44,510 bases of DNA, taken from assembly GCA_035628645.1 (NCBI GenBank), contig DASPJL010000158.1, positions 1 to 44,510 of the forward strand, read 5' to 3'. The notes beneath the pieces were generated by a model. That model ran no database searches. It was not told the DNA's origin and saw only the letters and a list, made by a program, of their open reading frames with translations. This DNA is from DASPJL01 sp035628645 (GTDB lineage Bacteria; Bacteroidota; Bacteroidia; Cytophagales; Cyclobacteriaceae). Position numbers and translations under genes: made by a program. Below, in pieces: positions 44,169-44,510 of this stretch. Each line of letters starts with the position of its first letter. Positions within the stretch are counted from its first letter, which is position 1.

Positions 44169-44510
44169 TTTTTATTGAATTGAATTTTTGTGAATAGAGA
44201 TCAAATAAAGCATCATTAAAGCATACAAAAATTATTTTTTCAAGGGAAGGATTTGTTCTTAGGAATTTAATTGTTGTAGACAAAGCAATTTCTGTAGCTT
44301 CTTCAAAAGGATAACCATACACACCGGTACTTATGGCAGGAAAAGCAATTGTCTTTATTTGATTTTGTACGGCTAGGTTTAATGAATTCAAATAACAATT
44401 ACCAAGCATTTTTTCTTCATTACTCCTCCCATTGTTCCAGACAGGACCTACGGTATGAATTACATATTTTGCAGGAAGATTATATCCTTTGGTAAGTTTG
44501 GCCTCTCCTG
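44152..44510 (-). CDS. macrodomain protein, ADP-ribose-binding (partial, runs off the window)
   Basis: The reading frame is open to the window edge; 118 residues of the C-terminal part are visible. Before the internal ATG at 44409 the frame already encodes macrodomain sequence: GEAKLTKGYNLPAKYVIHTVGPVW. The ligand loop FPAISTGVYGYPFEEAT, equivalent to the SAGIYGYP loop, follows. Macrodomains bind or hydrolyse ADP-ribose groups, such as O-acetyl-ADP-ribose or mono-ADP-ribosylated targets. The N-terminus with the catalytic Asn/Asp region is outside the window. It overlaps acyP by 17 nt. Confidence 0.92.
   Translation of the reverse strand, partial: GEAKLTKGYNLPAKYVIHTVGPVWNNGRSNEEKMLGNCYLNSLNLAVQNQIKTIAFPAISTGVYGYPFEEATEIALSTTIKFLRTNPSLEKIIFVCFNDALFDLYSQKFNSIKNEKAF

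Noticed and set aside
1..44510. CRISPR arrays, insertion sequences, integrases, tRNA or rRNA genes
   Set aside because: Read for and not found: no regularly spaced repeats, transposase motifs or cloverleaf sequences in the gaps.

Overview
The window reads as chromosomal DNA of a member of the Bacteroidota, probably Cytophagales-like. The evidence is low GC, a large secreted protein with a type IX secretion (T9SS) C-terminal sorting domain, a DUF2851 protein, several copies of the Bacteroidota -7 promoter element TAnnTTTG, weak Shine-Dalgarno sequences and typical Bacteroidota versions of PheS, LysA, MoxR and parvulins. Genus cannot be fixed from the sequence alone. I see no rRNA, tRNA, CRISPR array, insertion sequence, integrase or phage gene.

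Region 1 (about 70-23961, all + strand) is a Wzx/Wzy-type surface polysaccharide locus. It starts with a good promoter and a tight sugar-modification set: a WlbA/WbpB-like sugar-nucleotide dehydrogenase, an NAD-dependent epimerase, a DegT/AHBA aminotransferase and a methyltransferase. Next come a 955-residue T9SS-exported protein with a transglutaminase-like Cys-His-Asp domain, an AsnB-type amidotransferase, a hexapeptide acyltransferase, a GT-C-like membrane protein and a Wzx flippase. A formyltransferase-like protein, a polysaccharide deacetylase and a second AsnB-type amidotransferase follow. The last block holds a Wzy-like polymerase, a GT4 glycosyltransferase, WecB, a WecG/TagA glycosyltransferase, an O-antigen ligase family protein and the initiating undecaprenyl-phosphate sugar transferase. 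The likely product is a polymer carrying amino and amidated sugars, possibly N-formylated or partly deacetylated. pheS follows only 2 nt after the initiating transferase.

Region 2 (25031-36301, all - strand) is housekeeping, envelope and signalling. It contains a three-gene periplasmic folding operon (two parvulin proteins around a SurA_N-like lipoprotein) ending in a MoxR ATPase. A partner-switching set follows: an anti-sigma-like ATPase, a STAS antagonist and a membrane-anchored GAF-PP2C phosphatase. Beyond it are a zinc-dependent phospholipase C/S1-P1-like protein, an unrecognised 52-aa plus 218-aa membrane-protein pair, a 35-aa lysine-rich protein (with a clear terminator) and a 233-aa protein with a STAS-like C-terminal half.

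Region 3 (36405-44510) is mixed. truA and an MsbA-like ABC exporter run forward into an aldose-1-epimerase-like gene. A DUF2851 gene overlaps or abuts a polytopic membrane protein. A long inverted repeat separates this from lysA, acylphosphatase and a macrodomain gene that runs off the right edge.

No intergenic gap exceeds 300 nt; the longest (22332-22584 and 33185-33424) hold a promoter candidate and a weak hairpin respectively. The most unusual feature is the combination, within one glycan locus, of two amidotransferases, a deacetylase, a formyltransferase-like protein lacking the usual Asn, and a secreted transglutaminase-like protein.
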